This document shows, piece after piece, positions 51,871 to 61,320 of a DNA stretch of 64,000 nucleotides. A program made the translations under genes and the position numbers. Origin of the DNA: Rosistilla oblonga (GTDB taxonomy: Bacteria > Planctomycetota > Planctomycetia > Pirellulales > Pirellulaceae); assembly GCF_007751715.1 (NCBI RefSeq), contig NZ_CP036292.1:3038001-3102000 (forward strand), given 5' to 3'. The notes beneath the pieces were generated by a model. It was not told where the DNA came from. It saw only the letters and a list, made by a program, of their open reading frames with translations, and searched no databases. Position 1 is the first letter of the stretch; each line of letters starts with the position of its first letter.

Positions 51871-52044
51871 AGCCCGCTCCGCAAGCCGTGCTGGCTTTAC
51901 AGCAGTCTACCACAAACCGTATGCAAGCCAGAGTGAGGCTTCGCGGCCTTGGGCAGGCCGCCTTAGTGAGAGACATCACCATGCAGACGTACAGACTGCT
52001 ATTACGGAGGCACTGAGTTTTGGTGGCGCGGTATTGAGCATGGA

Positions 52045-52317
52045 TCAGCAGTCGCTGACGCTTACCGACGGCGGGCGCTCGGTGGTCCAGGCGGTCCGTT
52101 TGGCGGTCATTTCCAGATGCAGGGTCGCGCCGGCGGCGATGTCTTGCCAGCGAAGGTAGGGACGCTCCAGCGGTTTGCCGTTGAGTGTGGCTGAGGCGAC
52201 GTATTTACGCTCCGCCGACGTTTCAGGTGCTTCGATCGTGAAGATGCTTCCATTTCCAATCCGCAATTGATCGGATCGGCTCGAACCACAAGGACCAGAT
52301 TCCGATAGGGAAGACCG
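52045..52317 (-). pseudogene. GH92 alpha-mannosidase remnant (C-terminal end)
   Basis: The minus frame reads LRIGNGSIFTIEAPETSAER, KYVASATLNGKPLERPYLRW and QDIAAGATLHLEMTAK, the characteristic C-terminus of family 92 exo-alpha-mannosidases. A TAG at 52318-52320 closes the frame upstream and no catalytic domain is present, so about 90 of some 750 residues survive. Confidence 0.75.
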
Positions 52318-52442
52318 CTAAATGTCGACGTCGTATTCCAGTTTGCGTGAGGAATGCGTGCAACTCCCGATAGCAAAGACAGGAACGAATCGAATGAGCA
52401 CCCTGTGCCCCCATTAGCCAGCAAATCCGCCCGTGGTCGATA

Positions 52443-52685
52443 TCAGGCAAAAGGCAACTTCCGCACCAGTCGCCACTCAATCGCCCAATCTTCGCCCAAC
52501 AAAACGCCCCAAACCACTGTCGCGGTGGGACTTACAGCGACACAGCAAAATGCAACCAGCAAGATCAAGCCCGTCGGAACCCAGCCCCAGTGCCTAACGA
52601 ATAGGCACGCCGTTACGCTCCACGAGTCCTTGTAAGCTGCGTTGCCATTTGTTTTCGACGTTACGAATTCATCTGGGGCAAACAG
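52443..52685 (-). pseudogene. Possible membrane-protein remnant without a start
   Basis: An open minus frame of about 80 codons with no ATG, GTG or TTG at its beginning reads DEFVTSKTNGNAAYKDSWSV, then the hydrophobic GWVPTGLILLVAFCCVAVSP and GVLLGEDWAIEWRLVRKLPF. A neighbouring frame also gives a protein-like tail (WQRSLQGLVERNGVPIR). This suggests a frameshifted relic. From 52686 to 53057 nothing is supported. Confidence 0.3.
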
Positions 52686-53057
52686 TCCATCGCGTTATTC
52701 CAAAGGGGACACGTAGCCCTATCCACGCCTGTCGCACCAGCGCACAGCATGCCCCATAACAATTCCACAGCCAGTCGAGGCTGGAGTAATTCTCGGACGG
52801 TTGAAGGCGGGAGTGCACGACAGAAAGGCTGTGCCTGGACGTCACCGGGCATCGCAAACGTTTCGGTTGCCGCGGTAGAGCGATCTGCTTCGCTAGGTTT
52901 GTATTCGTTTGCCCGCGAATAACGCGAACATCCGCAAATTTGAACCGCACGCGTAGGCGGCTCTCGCTTTGTTCCCCCTGCATGACCGGTGCCCACGCAG
53001 ACGTGGTAGACTTTGTCTCAAACAACGAAGATTCATCAACGGTTAGGAAGTTCACAA

Positions 53058-56000
53058 GTGAAGCCGGGGCTCTACGATCACCTACTGACGGAGGCTATCA
53101 AAGCGGAAATTGGTCGATTGGGGGACCCGCGATTGGTTTCGCTCGCACCGGTCGATACCGAAGAATCCCATGCCGCGCTCGCCCAGTATTTGGAACGACT
53201 GATCGCTTCACGTTTAGCGATGCATCGTGGTTCGGATGCCGCTGAGAAACAGCGGCAACTTGTCGAACGAATCATTGCGACACTGGCGGCATCACTTAAC
53301 GAGCCTGCGACGGAAACGTTTAGCATTGCAACGCCGTTGCAGCGACTGCTGGCAATCCATCACTCAGCTGACGTTTCTAGCAACGAGCGTCCCGACAGCC
53401 CTTTGTCGCGGTCCACGCTGTTCACCGGAACGCGATTGGATGCGAGCCTGGGCAGCCAGCTGCGTAAGGAGATAGCGACCTGTGATCGCGTCGACGTTCT
53501 CTGCTCATTCATAAAGTGGAGCGGCCTGCGAGTCCTGCTTGACAATTTCCGCGAGTTGATTGAAAAGGCGAAAGGCGATGGGCCCGTGCTTCGCGTGATT
53601 ACGACCAGTTATATGGGAGCTACGGATCCCAAAGCTGTCGAAGTGTTGCGTGAACTGCCCAGAACAGAGATACGTGTCAGCTACGACACGAAGCGAACGC
53701 GGTTGCATGCGAAGGCTTATCTCTTTCATCGCAACACCGGTTTCAGCAGCGCCTACGTTGGTTCGGCAAACTTGTCGAATGCAGCATTATCCGAGGGGCT
53801 AGAGTGGACTACCAAAATCAGCCAGTACGAACTGTCGTACCTCTGGGACAAGGTGACGGGCACCTTTGAGACGTACTGGCAAGACGATGAGTTTCAAGCA
53901 TTTGACGAACATGCCATTCCGAGACTGCGTCGGGCGATCCAGCGGGAGCGCAATGTTGGTTCGGATTTAGGATTGGCAATCAATTTCGATTTGCGTCCGT
54001 TCCCGTTTCAAGAGGAAATATTGGATATCATTGCGGCCGAGCGTGACGTTCAAGGCAAGCATCGCCATTTGGTAGTTGCCGCGACCGGTACGGGCAAGAC
54101 GATGCTTGCCGCATTCGACTACGCCCGTGTCGCTCAGCAACTCGGTCGTAAACCTCGGCTGCTATTTGTCGCTCACCGCAAGGAGATTCTCAGTCAGGCA
54201 CTGACCTCGTTTCGCTGCGTCGTGAGGGATCAGAACTTTGGTGACCTGCTGGTAGATGGCAACGCCCCAGATCAGCACGATCATCTGTTCTGCTCCATCC
54301 AAAGCTACAACTCTCGTAATTTGAACGAGGAACCACCAGACCGGTTCGAATACATCGTGGTGGACGAATTTCATCATGCGGCCGCTCCTAGCTATCAAAC
54401 GTTGCTCGGTCACATCGAACCAAAGATCTTACTCGGACTTACTGCGACGCCTGAACGTTCGGACCAATTGGATGTGCTGAGTTGGTTTGGGGGGCGTGCC
54501 AGCGCGGAGATAAGGTTGCCAGACGCGATCAACCGTCGACTGCTATGCCCGTTCCAATACTTCGGTGTCGCCGATTCGGTCGATCTCGCGGGGCTTACTT
54601 GGCAGCGTGGCGGGTACCGTGTCGATGATCTGGATCGGCTCTATACGGGGAACGATATCCGGGCCAAGCTGATCCTGGAAAAGCTCACCGATACCGTATT
54701 AGACGTTGCCGACCTACGCGGACTGGCGTTTTGCGTCAGTGTTGCCCACGCCGAATTCATGGCGAGATTCTTTGATGAAAATGGTGTGCCTTCGATCGCA
54801 CTGTCGGCAAAGTCGAGCGATGAAGAACGAAACACTGCTCAACAGAAACTGCGTGACCGCATTGTGAACTTCATTTTCGTTGTCGATCTTTACAACGAGG
54901 GTGTCGACATTCCGGAAGTCGACACGGTGTTGTTTCTGCGGCCCACGGAAAGCCTTACCGTGTTCCTTCAGCAACTTGGGCGCGGGCTGCGTTTGCATCC
55001 GGATAAGGAGTGCCTGACCGTGCTCGACTTCATCGGAACGCAACGCAAAGAATTTCGTTTCGCCAGTCGTTTCAGAGCTCTAAGTGGGAAGCCTACCGCC
55101 AAACTTGATGCCGAGATCGAAGCCGAATTTCCACACCTGCCCAGCGGATGCGTTATCAAGCTCGAAAGGGTCGCTCAACAACGAGTGCTGGAAAACGTTC
55201 GCCAATCAATTCGTTTGATTCGCCCACGGATGCTGGGCGCGCTACGAGATTTGAAACAGTACCTTGACCGAACGCCGACGATCGAAGATGCCATCGATTA
55301 CTTTGACACGTCGTTGGACGAATTGCTGAAACGCGGTTTGTGGTCGCGTTTGCTTGCCGATGCGAAGATCGGCGCCCAAGTTGTTGCTCCCGATGAGCCA
55401 CAACTCGCCAAAGGACTGTGCCGGCTGAGTCATGTAAATTGTCCCCAACAGATTGCCGAACTGAAAGCGTATTTGGTGTCTTCGCATCCACCATCGCGAA
55501 CCCAAATGTCTACGCTCATTGAAATGCTGCACACTGCACTATGGGGCACCCAGCATGTAGGAATGTCGCTGGACGAAGCGGACCAACGATTACGAGCGAA
55601 TCCGTCGGTGGTTCAGGACCTCAGCGATATCCTGGACTATCGCTTGAAGCATTCGCCTCTGATTGTGTCTCCCACCTCGCCGTCCTACGCCCCCTTGGCG
55701 ATCCACGCAAACTACACGCGCGACGAGATCCTGGTTGGGCTGGGGCACTGGCGATTCAACAATCGGCCGAGCCAGCGTGAAGGCGTTTTGCACATGAAAA
55801 CGCGGAAGCTTGACGTCTTCTTTGTGACGCTGCAGAAGTCGGAAGACGAGTATTCACCAACGACCATGTACGAGGACTACCTCATCTCGCACGACCTTTT
55901 CCACTGGCAATCGCAGAGCAATACGTCGGAGCAATCCCCAACGGGCCAACGATACATCCGACATCGCGAGCGTCACTACACTCCGCTGCTGTTCGTCAGG

Positions 56001-56165
56001 GAGACGAAAACTCTTACTTCCGGATTAGCTGCCCCCTATCACTTCCTCGGTCCTTGTCACTACGTCAGCCATACCGGCAGTCGCCCCATCAGCATCACTT
56101 GGAAACTAGAGCATGCGGTTCCAACTCGCCTGTTGCGGACAATGGCCCGACAGGTCGCGGTTTAG
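53058..56165 (+). CDS. PLD-nuclease SF2 helicase with DUF3427-type C-terminus
   Basis: 1035 residues from a GTG at 53058 with AGGAAG eight bases upstream; an in-frame TTG at 53013 is less likely. Residues about 115-290 form a phospholipase-D nuclease-like domain (LHAKAYLF with HxK, then YVGSANLSNAAL). Residues about 310-700 are an SF2 helicase: VAATGTGKTMLAA (Walker A), YIVVDEFHHAAA (DEFH), GLTATPERSD, FIFVVDLYNEGVDIPEVDTV and QQLGRGLRLHPDK. The C-terminal part (LAIHANYTRDEILVGLGHW, VLHMKTRKLDVFFVTLQKSE, YEDYLISHDLFHWQSQ) is DUF3427-like. Such proteins occur in restriction and defence contexts. A DUF4357-like gene overlaps its end. Confidence 0.9.
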   Translation: MKPGLYDHLLTEAIKAEIGRLGDPRLVSLAPVDTEESHAALAQYLERLIASRLAMHRGSDAAEKQRQLVERIIATLAASLNEPATETFSIATPLQRLLAIHHSADVSSNERPDSPLSRSTLFTGTRLDASLGSQLRKEIATCDRVDVLCSFIKWSGLRVLLDNFRELIEKAKGDGPVLRVITTSYMGATDPKAVEVLRELPRTEIRVSYDTKRTRLHAKAYLFHRNTGFSSAYVGSANLSNAALSEGLEWTTKISQYELSYLWDKVTGTFETYWQDDEFQAFDEHAIPRLRRAIQRERNVGSDLGLAINFDLRPFPFQEEILDIIAAERDVQGKHRHLVVAATGTGKTMLAAFDYARVAQQLGRKPRLLFVAHRKEILSQALTSFRCVVRDQNFGDLLVDGNAPDQHDHLFCSIQSYNSRNLNEEPPDRFEYIVVDEFHHAAAPSYQTLLGHIEPKILLGLTATPERSDQLDVLSWFGGRASAEIRLPDAINRRLLCPFQYFGVADSVDLAGLTWQRGGYRVDDLDRLYTGNDIRAKLILEKLTDTVLDVADLRGLAFCVSVAHAEFMARFFDENGVPSIALSAKSSDEERNTAQQKLRDRIVNFIFVVDLYNEGVDIPEVDTVLFLRPTESLTVFLQQLGRGLRLHPDKECLTVLDFIGTQRKEFRFASRFRALSGKPTAKLDAEIEAEFPHLPSGCVIKLERVAQQRVLENVRQSIRLIRPRMLGALRDLKQYLDRTPTIEDAIDYFDTSLDELLKRGLWSRLLADAKIGAQVVAPDEPQLAKGLCRLSHVNCPQQIAELKAYLVSSHPPSRTQMSTLIEMLHTALWGTQHVGMSLDEADQRLRANPSVVQDLSDILDYRLKHSPLIVSPTSPSYAPLAIHANYTRDEILVGLGHWRFNNRPSQREGVLHMKTRKLDVFFVTLQKSEDEYSPTTMYEDYLISHDLFHWQSQSNTSEQSPTGQRYIRHRERHYTPLLFVRETKTLTSGLAAPYHFLGPCHYVSHTGSRPISITWKLEHAVPTRLLRTMARQVAV

Positions 56166-56457
56166 TGGAACAACAACGCGGGTAACAACTTGGACGGTCC
56201 GCCTGACGGGGGCCGGGCATGTTGGCTATACCTGTAGCTCTGCGACAGCACTCGTCGACGAAGAGACGCTGGTCGGGCTGTCGGATCAAGGCCTACTCCA
56301 GTTCGCCGAAGACGTGTACTTCAATAGTCCCAGTGCCGGTGCGGCGATCGTTGCCGCAGGAAACACCAACGGACGTATCGCTTGGAAAATTGTCGGCACC
56401 CGACAAACGTATGGTGAATGGCATCAGGCACAACTCCCAAGTGATGATGACGAATGA
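56113..56457 (+). CDS. DUF4357-like small protein
   Basis: Up to 114 residues; the start is unclear because the first 50 codons overlap or follow the helicase end and lack family character. The C-terminal half (ETLVGLSDQGLLQFAEDVYF, NSPSAGAAIVAAGNTNGRIA and WKIVGTRQTYGEW) fits the DUF4357 pattern 'f.SPSaAAa.v.g.s.NG...Wk...G'. This domain is often joined to nucleases or helicase systems. Its TGA overlaps the next start codon as ATGA, indicating coupling. It may be a fragment of a longer gene. Confidence 0.55.
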   Translation: MRFQLACCGQWPDRSRFSGTTTRVTTWTVRLTGAGHVGYTCSSATALVDEETLVGLSDQGLLQFAEDVYFNSPSAGAAIVAAGNTNGRIAWKIVGTRQTYGEWHQAQLPSDDDE

Positions 56458-56700
56458 AGATCTATCTGACGACGAACGAGCCGCTCCGGATGGCTGGCGA
56501 CGCGTTTCTTGGCCCGATGAGGTGATCGAGCTACTGAAAGCTGGTGGCGTCAGTGCGATCAGCTTGGATCACGACCTTGGCGACGAAGACCGGGGGACAG
56601 GCTGCGATGTGGTACTGTGGATCGAAGACCAGTTGCAATGCACGGGTCTGTGCCTCCAGCGATGAAGGTTTATACGGCAAACGTGTCGGCGAGGACTAAG
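56454..56700 (+). pseudogene. Cyclic-phosphate processing receiver (cREC) gene with two frameshifts
   Basis: The product would start MKIYL and continue DDERAAPDGWRRVSWPDEVI, then ELLKAGGVSAISLDHDLGDE, then DRGTGCDVVLWIEDQL. The first five codons and the rest are in different frames: one base is missing near 56468, between MKIYL and DDER. A second shift near 56630-56645 separates LWIEDQL from GSVPPAMKVYTANVSAR. Either the gene is decayed or the read contains errors. Members are receiver-like domains linked to cyclic phosphates in RNA or nucleotide repair and defence. Confidence 0.75.
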
Positions 56701-56861
56701 CACGTCACAATGTGTTTTTCGGTTAAACCGCGAGCGATTCAGGCTGCTCAGAAATTTAAAACGCGGGGCGTTGCCCACGCGGTTAAACTAGAAGACTCCT
56801 TGCTGGCTGCATAGGATGGGAAACGGTATCCGAGCGATTGATTCGATGGTGAGATAGCGCG

Positions 56862-57734
56862 ATGAGTAAGCTGCATTTCCTGCCGGTTGTCGATACCGAC
56901 GAACTGGCTCGCATGAACCAGAGTGTTCTGGAGATTCGTCATGAAACCGCGGAGTCGCTCGGGCGGTCGGCTCTGGAAGCGATCGATCGTGGCGAATACC
57001 TCACCGACGCCGGGACCGTTGATTGGGCTGCGTCGATCCAAAAGGCAAAAGCGTCGAAGGTTTCCATTTCGCCAGACGCTTCGCTGCCTCCGGTTGAGAG
57101 CAACAGGTATTCGGAAACGCATGTCACCGTTGCCAATCAAACGACGTTCGCTGCCGCTCGCGATCTATTGGACCAAGGCCATCGGCCGTTGGCGTTGAAC
57201 TTTGCAAACGGTGTCGAGACAGGAGGCGGATTCTTGCGTGGCGCGACGGCTCAGGAGGAAGCGCTCTGCCGCTGCAGTGCGTTGTACGCGACCCTAATCG
57301 GCGATCCGATGTATGATTTTCACCGCGAGACCGATCCGGCGGCATCGAGTGCGTGGGCGATCCTGTCGCCCGACGTGCCTGTCTTTCGCGACGACGCGGG
57401 GATGGAGTACGATCAACCTTGGTTGCTCAGCTTCCTCACGTGCGCGGCACCGTACGCTCCTGCGATCGGGCGAGCGCGGTCGGCGAAAATGCTACGTCAA
57501 CGAATCGACCGCGTTCTTGCGATCGCTCAGGCCTATCGATACAACTCACTTGTCCTGGGGGCATGGGGATGTGGCGCGTTTGGCAACGATCCGCTGCAGA
57601 CGGCGAAGGATTTCCGAGGCGCGTTGGAAGCTGACTTTGCAGGCGTGTTTTCAAGCGTGATCTTTGCCATCGCCGATTGGTCGCAGCAGCGACGGTACCT
57701 GCGTCCCTTTAGCGACGTCTTTTCGGAAGCGTGA
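56862..57734 (+). CDS. Bacterial-type poly(ADP-ribose) glycohydrolase (TIGR02452/macrodomain)
   Basis: 290 residues. The microbial PARG signature is clear: ALNFANGVETGGGFLRGATA then QEEALCRCSALYATL (GGG followed by QEE, the catalytic Glu pair). An N-terminal helical region (VLEIRHETAESLGRSALEAI) precedes the macrodomain fold, and LVLGAWGCGAFGNDPLQTAK is the macrodomain loop. It would remove ADP-ribose from proteins or nucleic acids. It follows a helicase/DUF4357/cREC block on the same strand, consistent with an ADP-ribose or nucleic-acid damage system, and the zinc-ribbon gene follows 51 bp later. Confidence 0.92.
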   Translation: MSKLHFLPVVDTDELARMNQSVLEIRHETAESLGRSALEAIDRGEYLTDAGTVDWAASIQKAKASKVSISPDASLPPVESNRYSETHVTVANQTTFAAARDLLDQGHRPLALNFANGVETGGGFLRGATAQEEALCRCSALYATLIGDPMYDFHRETDPAASSAWAILSPDVPVFRDDAGMEYDQPWLLSFLTCAAPYAPAIGRARSAKMLRQRIDRVLAIAQAYRYNSLVLGAWGCGAFGNDPLQTAKDFRGALEADFAGVFSSVIFAIADWSQQRRYLRPFSDVFSEA

Positions 57735-57785
57735 CGCTGTGAGACGATACGATCGACTACCGAACCTCAGGGAGAAGGCAAAACG

Positions 57786-57950
57786 ATGCAGAACGATTCC
57801 GACGAACGCCCGCAAAAGCAAGATCCAGTAAAAGCTTCCGTTCCCGCATGTCCGGTCTGTGGTGGTCGCTTGATCGATATCCGAGGCAAGTTGCAATGCA
57901 CGGTGTGCCATCGAATCTGCGAGACCTGTTGCGAAGGTGGTCGCTGCTAG
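57786..57950 (+). CDS. 54-residue zinc-ribbon protein
   Basis: A short gene with GGGAGAAGG before the ATG at 57786. The product has a disordered, charged N-terminus and then CPVCGGRLIDIRGKLQCTVC followed by HRICETCCEGGRC, giving CPxC...CxxC plus a further Cys cluster, a zinc-ribbon-like metal site. Planctomycete genomes carry many such Cys-rich mini-proteins. A rhodanese gene begins 17 bp downstream, so the two are probably cotranscribed. Confidence 0.8.
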   Translation: MQNDSDERPQKQDPVKASVPACPVCGGRLIDIRGKLQCTVCHRICETCCEGGRC

Positions 57951-57967
57951 CGACGCGGTGAATCTTC

Positions 57968-58438
57968 ATGGCAGCTGGCGATATCGTCCTCCGACTCTGC
58001 AACGCTTCTTTTGGGGCGATCGAGGCAGTGCGTCGATCGCTTGGACGACCTGGGGTTGAAACGATCTCGACGGCGGAGCTTCACGCCGCAATGAACTCGA
58101 GCCAATCGCCGCCGGTGTTGGTCGATGTCCGCAGCGATGCGGAACGAGCCGTCTCTCGGATTCCCGGTGCGATCACGCAGCAGGAATTTGAAGCCACCTC
58201 GGATGAAACGCTCGCCGGCCGACGCGTAGTGACCTACTGCACCGTGGGCGGACGCAGCTATTGGTACGCTCGCCGACTGGCTGCCAGCGGCATCGATGCC
58301 GCGAACTATCGCGACAGCATTCTAGGTTGGTGCCGCGCAGGCCTTCCGCTCGAATCGCCAGACGGCGAAGCTACCAACGCCGTGCATCCGTATTGGCGGA
58401 TCTTCCACGTGCCGGATCGATACGATGTGAAGACGTGA
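57968..58438 (+). CDS. Rhodanese-like domain protein
   Basis: 156 residues. A rhodanese core with PPVLVDVRSDAERAVSRIPG and the active-site loop VVTYCTVGGRSYWYARRLAA: the Cys of CTVGGRS is the persulfide-carrying residue. An N-terminal helix precedes it; there is no signal peptide. It would pass sulfur between proteins or small thiols, or sense it. It is preceded by the zinc-ribbon mini-gene. The usual partner genes of a molybdopterin or tRNA-thiolation pathway are absent. Confidence 0.9.
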   Translation: MAAGDIVLRLCNASFGAIEAVRRSLGRPGVETISTAELHAAMNSSQSPPVLVDVRSDAERAVSRIPGAITQQEFEATSDETLAGRRVVTYCTVGGRSYWYARRLAASGIDAANYRDSILGWCRAGLPLESPDGEATNAVHPYWRIFHVPDRYDVKT

Positions 58439-59030
58439 ACGGTGGTCGATACGAATCATTCTTCTGATAAATCCCCAGGGTCAGGCGTTGCGTTTTGCGA
58501 AGGGCCGAATTCCAGAAAGCCTTGCGTTTCGCACCGAGTAGCTGGGAGAATTGGCAGAATGATGGGGGGCGGAATGATTTGCAGCGACGACAAGATGGTT
58601 GTGTTGGCGCAAACGCTTCGTTCTCGAGAGCGATCAGCGGATGAAACGTATGGTGAGAGAGCTTGTTTTTGGAGGCTGGCAAGAGATCTTGCAGAACGCC
58701 GATGATGGGATTCGCTAACGCCTGCCCCTCGCGGCATCGTCCACACCCTGAATCATTCTGCTCCCATCATTCTGCCAACCAACCCGCACGGTCAGGTCTC
58801 GCGTTCTGACAAACGGCCCGATCTCAACAGCTCCCAGCTTCGCAACGGTGAGCCGTGAAGGATTGGCAGAATAATTTGGAGGGACTGCGGGACCATGTGG
58901 GAGTTAACATGACCAGCTATTGACAGTGTGAGAACTATGGGGAGTCATTGAACCTTGGGCTAAGGTGCTTCTAATACGATTGCGAAAGCCGAATGCCGTG
59001 TGTCGCTTCTAGTACTCGCTGGGGAGATTT
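58439..59030. other. Intergenic with dispersed ATTCTGCC repeats
   Basis: 590 bp without a supported gene. GGCAGAATGATG (58553), GCGGAATGATTTG (58567), AATCATTCTGCTCCCATCATTC (in pieces, near 58752-58776) and GGCAGAATAATT (58864) are members of the family forming the tandem array at 51118. Confidence 0.55.
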
Positions 59031-60827
59031 CTATTGAAGTGACGCGATCGGAATGATCGCCAGTTCGGCGCTGTTGAGGTTGCCGCGTCGGCCTCCGTTG
59101 TTGGAGTAGCCGACGTAGAGGTGCCCGTCGTGTTCGATCGCACATGGATAGGAAAGACTCAGGCTGTCTGCTGATTCGCCCGGTTCGCCAGGGTTCTGGG
59201 AACGACGAATCACAAACACCTTTTGAAAGACGTTTTCGCCGGGAGCTGTCACGGCGATCGTAAGTGGAGTGCGCTTGCCGCCGTTGTTTCGGGCTGTGGT
59301 GCAGATCAGGTATCGCTGCCCCGTGCTGAGCGTTCCCGCGACGGGCTTCGACGTCGCCATCGGCAGGTTGCTGATTCCCGACGGTGTCCAGGTGCGTCCA
59401 TAGTCCTCGCTGACCGCGACCAAAGCCGAAGCCCCGCCGCCGTAGCGGGCGATGTTGAATACTCGCTTCCCATCGACAAAATTCGCGGATTCACCCCACA
59501 TCCGATCGATCCCTTCGCCGGTTGGGATCTCCACATAGTCCCACTTGGTGAAATCGTCGCCGCGACTGATCGCAACCGCCGCCGGAAATATCTTGTTGTT
59601 GGAATAGGGGCCTGCGGAGATGCCTGGCATGATCCAGTTACCATCGTCCATCTTCTCAGGCTGGTTCATCGGCCAGAAGCCGTCTCGGATCACGATGCCA
59701 TGCGGATCCCATTTCCCCGTGGCTTCGTCGAGCGAATAAGCACGCGTGTGGATCTTCTGCATCTTGCCGTAATAGGCTCCGTGGAAGGCCCACAGTTTGC
59801 CAGCGTGCGAGAGAAAGACGCCATGGCTGACCGCCAGATCGGGTTCTTCCCCGGCATCGATCACTCGCAGTTCGCTCCAGGTTTGCCCCTGGTCCTCGCT
59901 GACGCGATATTGAGCTTCCTCGCTGACCGTATTCTCGGCTCCCTTGTTGTGACCGATCGAGGCGTAGAGTTTGTTCTTGTGCCAGCCGAGTCCCACGCCG
60001 TGTAGGAAGGTGTACCCGTCCGCTTCCCGATCCCATTTCTTGATCACATGAAACTTGACGCCTTTGAGCGTGGGGATGTCGGCGGCAACGGGTAGCGGCG
60101 AAGCCGCGTCCCAGATTGGAAACGGTTCGGCAAAGTTGGGGATCGGGTGAGTCGCCGTGACCGGTTTGTAGAGGGATGCCATTTCGGACGGCGTGAGCGA
60201 GCGATTGAAGAGCATCGCTTCGTCCAACGCTCCCATCATGGTTTGCCTGATTCGGCCGTCATCATCGACGCCGCCGAAGGTCAGCGGAGCGTTTGTCTGC
60301 GGGATCGGCTGCGTCAGTTCGACATCGCCGGCCAGTTCGCCATCCAACCACAATTCCGCTTTGTCGTCGGTAACCACAAGCCCCAGCTGGTGCCATGTCC
60401 CGGGTTTTAATGTCGCGTCGGATTGGGCAGTCTTCCAACCTCCTTGCTGAACGTACAGTCGCAGCTTCTGGTCGCTGTCGATCATGATGCCCCACTCGCG
60501 CTGGTTCAAAGCGTAGCAATTCTTCGCCACGATCATCTGCTGGCCGCGATCGAGATTGTAGGGATTGAACCAGACGACGAAGCTGAACGGCTTGCCGCTG
60601 ATCGGGACGCTTCCGGAGTCGTTGACTTCCAGCAGCGACTTGCCGCTGAGCACGAGGGATTGGCCGTGGACTCCAACCGCTTGCGAGGGTGAACCACCTT
60701 TGTGCCGAAGTTGCGCTGAGCTCGCGGAATCGAGCGGCCAGATCCGATCGGGGGCCGGTTCCGCGGCGACGGCCACAGCCGATGTGAACAAGGCCAACCC
60801 CAGTAGATACACAAAACGATCGCTCAT
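59031..60827 (-). CDS. Secreted LamG plus sialidase-like (BNR) protein
   Basis: 598 residues, with GAGAGGAATTGG before the ATG. A signal peptide (VYLLGLALFTSAVAVA) leads to a LamG domain (residues about 28-220, FSFVVWFNPYNLDRGQQMIV, WHQLGLVVTDDKAELWLDGE, LDEAMLFNRSLTPSEMASLY). The C-terminal propeller (about 240-595) has Asp-box-like repeats (VSEDQGQTWSELRV, VSEDYGRTWTPSG), as in exo-alpha-sialidases. The catalytic Arg triad and Tyr/Glu cannot be placed by eye, so activity is uncertain. Extracellular carbohydrate binding or hydrolysis is the likely role. Confidence 0.85.
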   Translation of the reverse strand: MSDRFVYLLGLALFTSAVAVAAEPAPDRIWPLDSASSAQLRHKGGSPSQAVGVHGQSLVLSGKSLLEVNDSGSVPISGKPFSFVVWFNPYNLDRGQQMIVAKNCYALNQREWGIMIDSDQKLRLYVQQGGWKTAQSDATLKPGTWHQLGLVVTDDKAELWLDGELAGDVELTQPIPQTNAPLTFGGVDDDGRIRQTMMGALDEAMLFNRSLTPSEMASLYKPVTATHPIPNFAEPFPIWDAASPLPVAADIPTLKGVKFHVIKKWDREADGYTFLHGVGLGWHKNKLYASIGHNKGAENTVSEEAQYRVSEDQGQTWSELRVIDAGEEPDLAVSHGVFLSHAGKLWAFHGAYYGKMQKIHTRAYSLDEATGKWDPHGIVIRDGFWPMNQPEKMDDGNWIMPGISAGPYSNNKIFPAAVAISRGDDFTKWDYVEIPTGEGIDRMWGESANFVDGKRVFNIARYGGGASALVAVSEDYGRTWTPSGISNLPMATSKPVAGTLSTGQRYLICTTARNNGGKRTPLTIAVTAPGENVFQKVFVIRRSQNPGEPGESADSLSLSYPCAIEHDGHLYVGYSNNGGRRGNLNSAELAIIPIASLQ

Positions 60828-61320
60828 CCAATTCCTCTCTATCCTGTCTGTTCAACTACCAAGATCGCCAACATTGGGTTGACGACTTGGGGAAGCGACA
60901 GCCACCCTGAATCGTCGCGGCAACGACGTCATACTCGCCACTATCGTCGCGTATAGCGTAATCGAAAATCGCGTTCCGGAGGTGCAACGCTGCGCGGCAA
61001 CCTCCGGCTTTTCGTCTTGGATCCATTCGGAATGTCGCCCGCAGGAAAAGCTCGCCGTTGAATGCGACGCAAAGGGGACATGCAGCAACGCAAAATCAGT
61101 CCGTCTCGAATCATTGCTTCTGAAAAGGGGGTCTCGGTCATTCGTTCTCTCCTGGAAGGATTCTGAATAATCCCCGGCTTGTCCCCGCCAGTCGTGGTCT
61201 ATCCCAGTCTTCAAGGAATCGAACAGAGGTGATCATCACGCCCTCCTGTTCTCGACTCTTCCAGCCGTGCATCACGTCGCTTCAGAAAACAGATCGCGAT
61301 AAACTAATCGTGATCGGGGC
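60828..61320. other. Intergenic, no gene seen; one hairpin
   Basis: CCGGAGGT (60976-60983) pairs with ACCTCCGG (61000-61007), followed by CTTTTCG, a weak terminator-like structure. An open frame on the minus strand (60852-61214) has no recognisable pattern. Confidence 0.45.
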
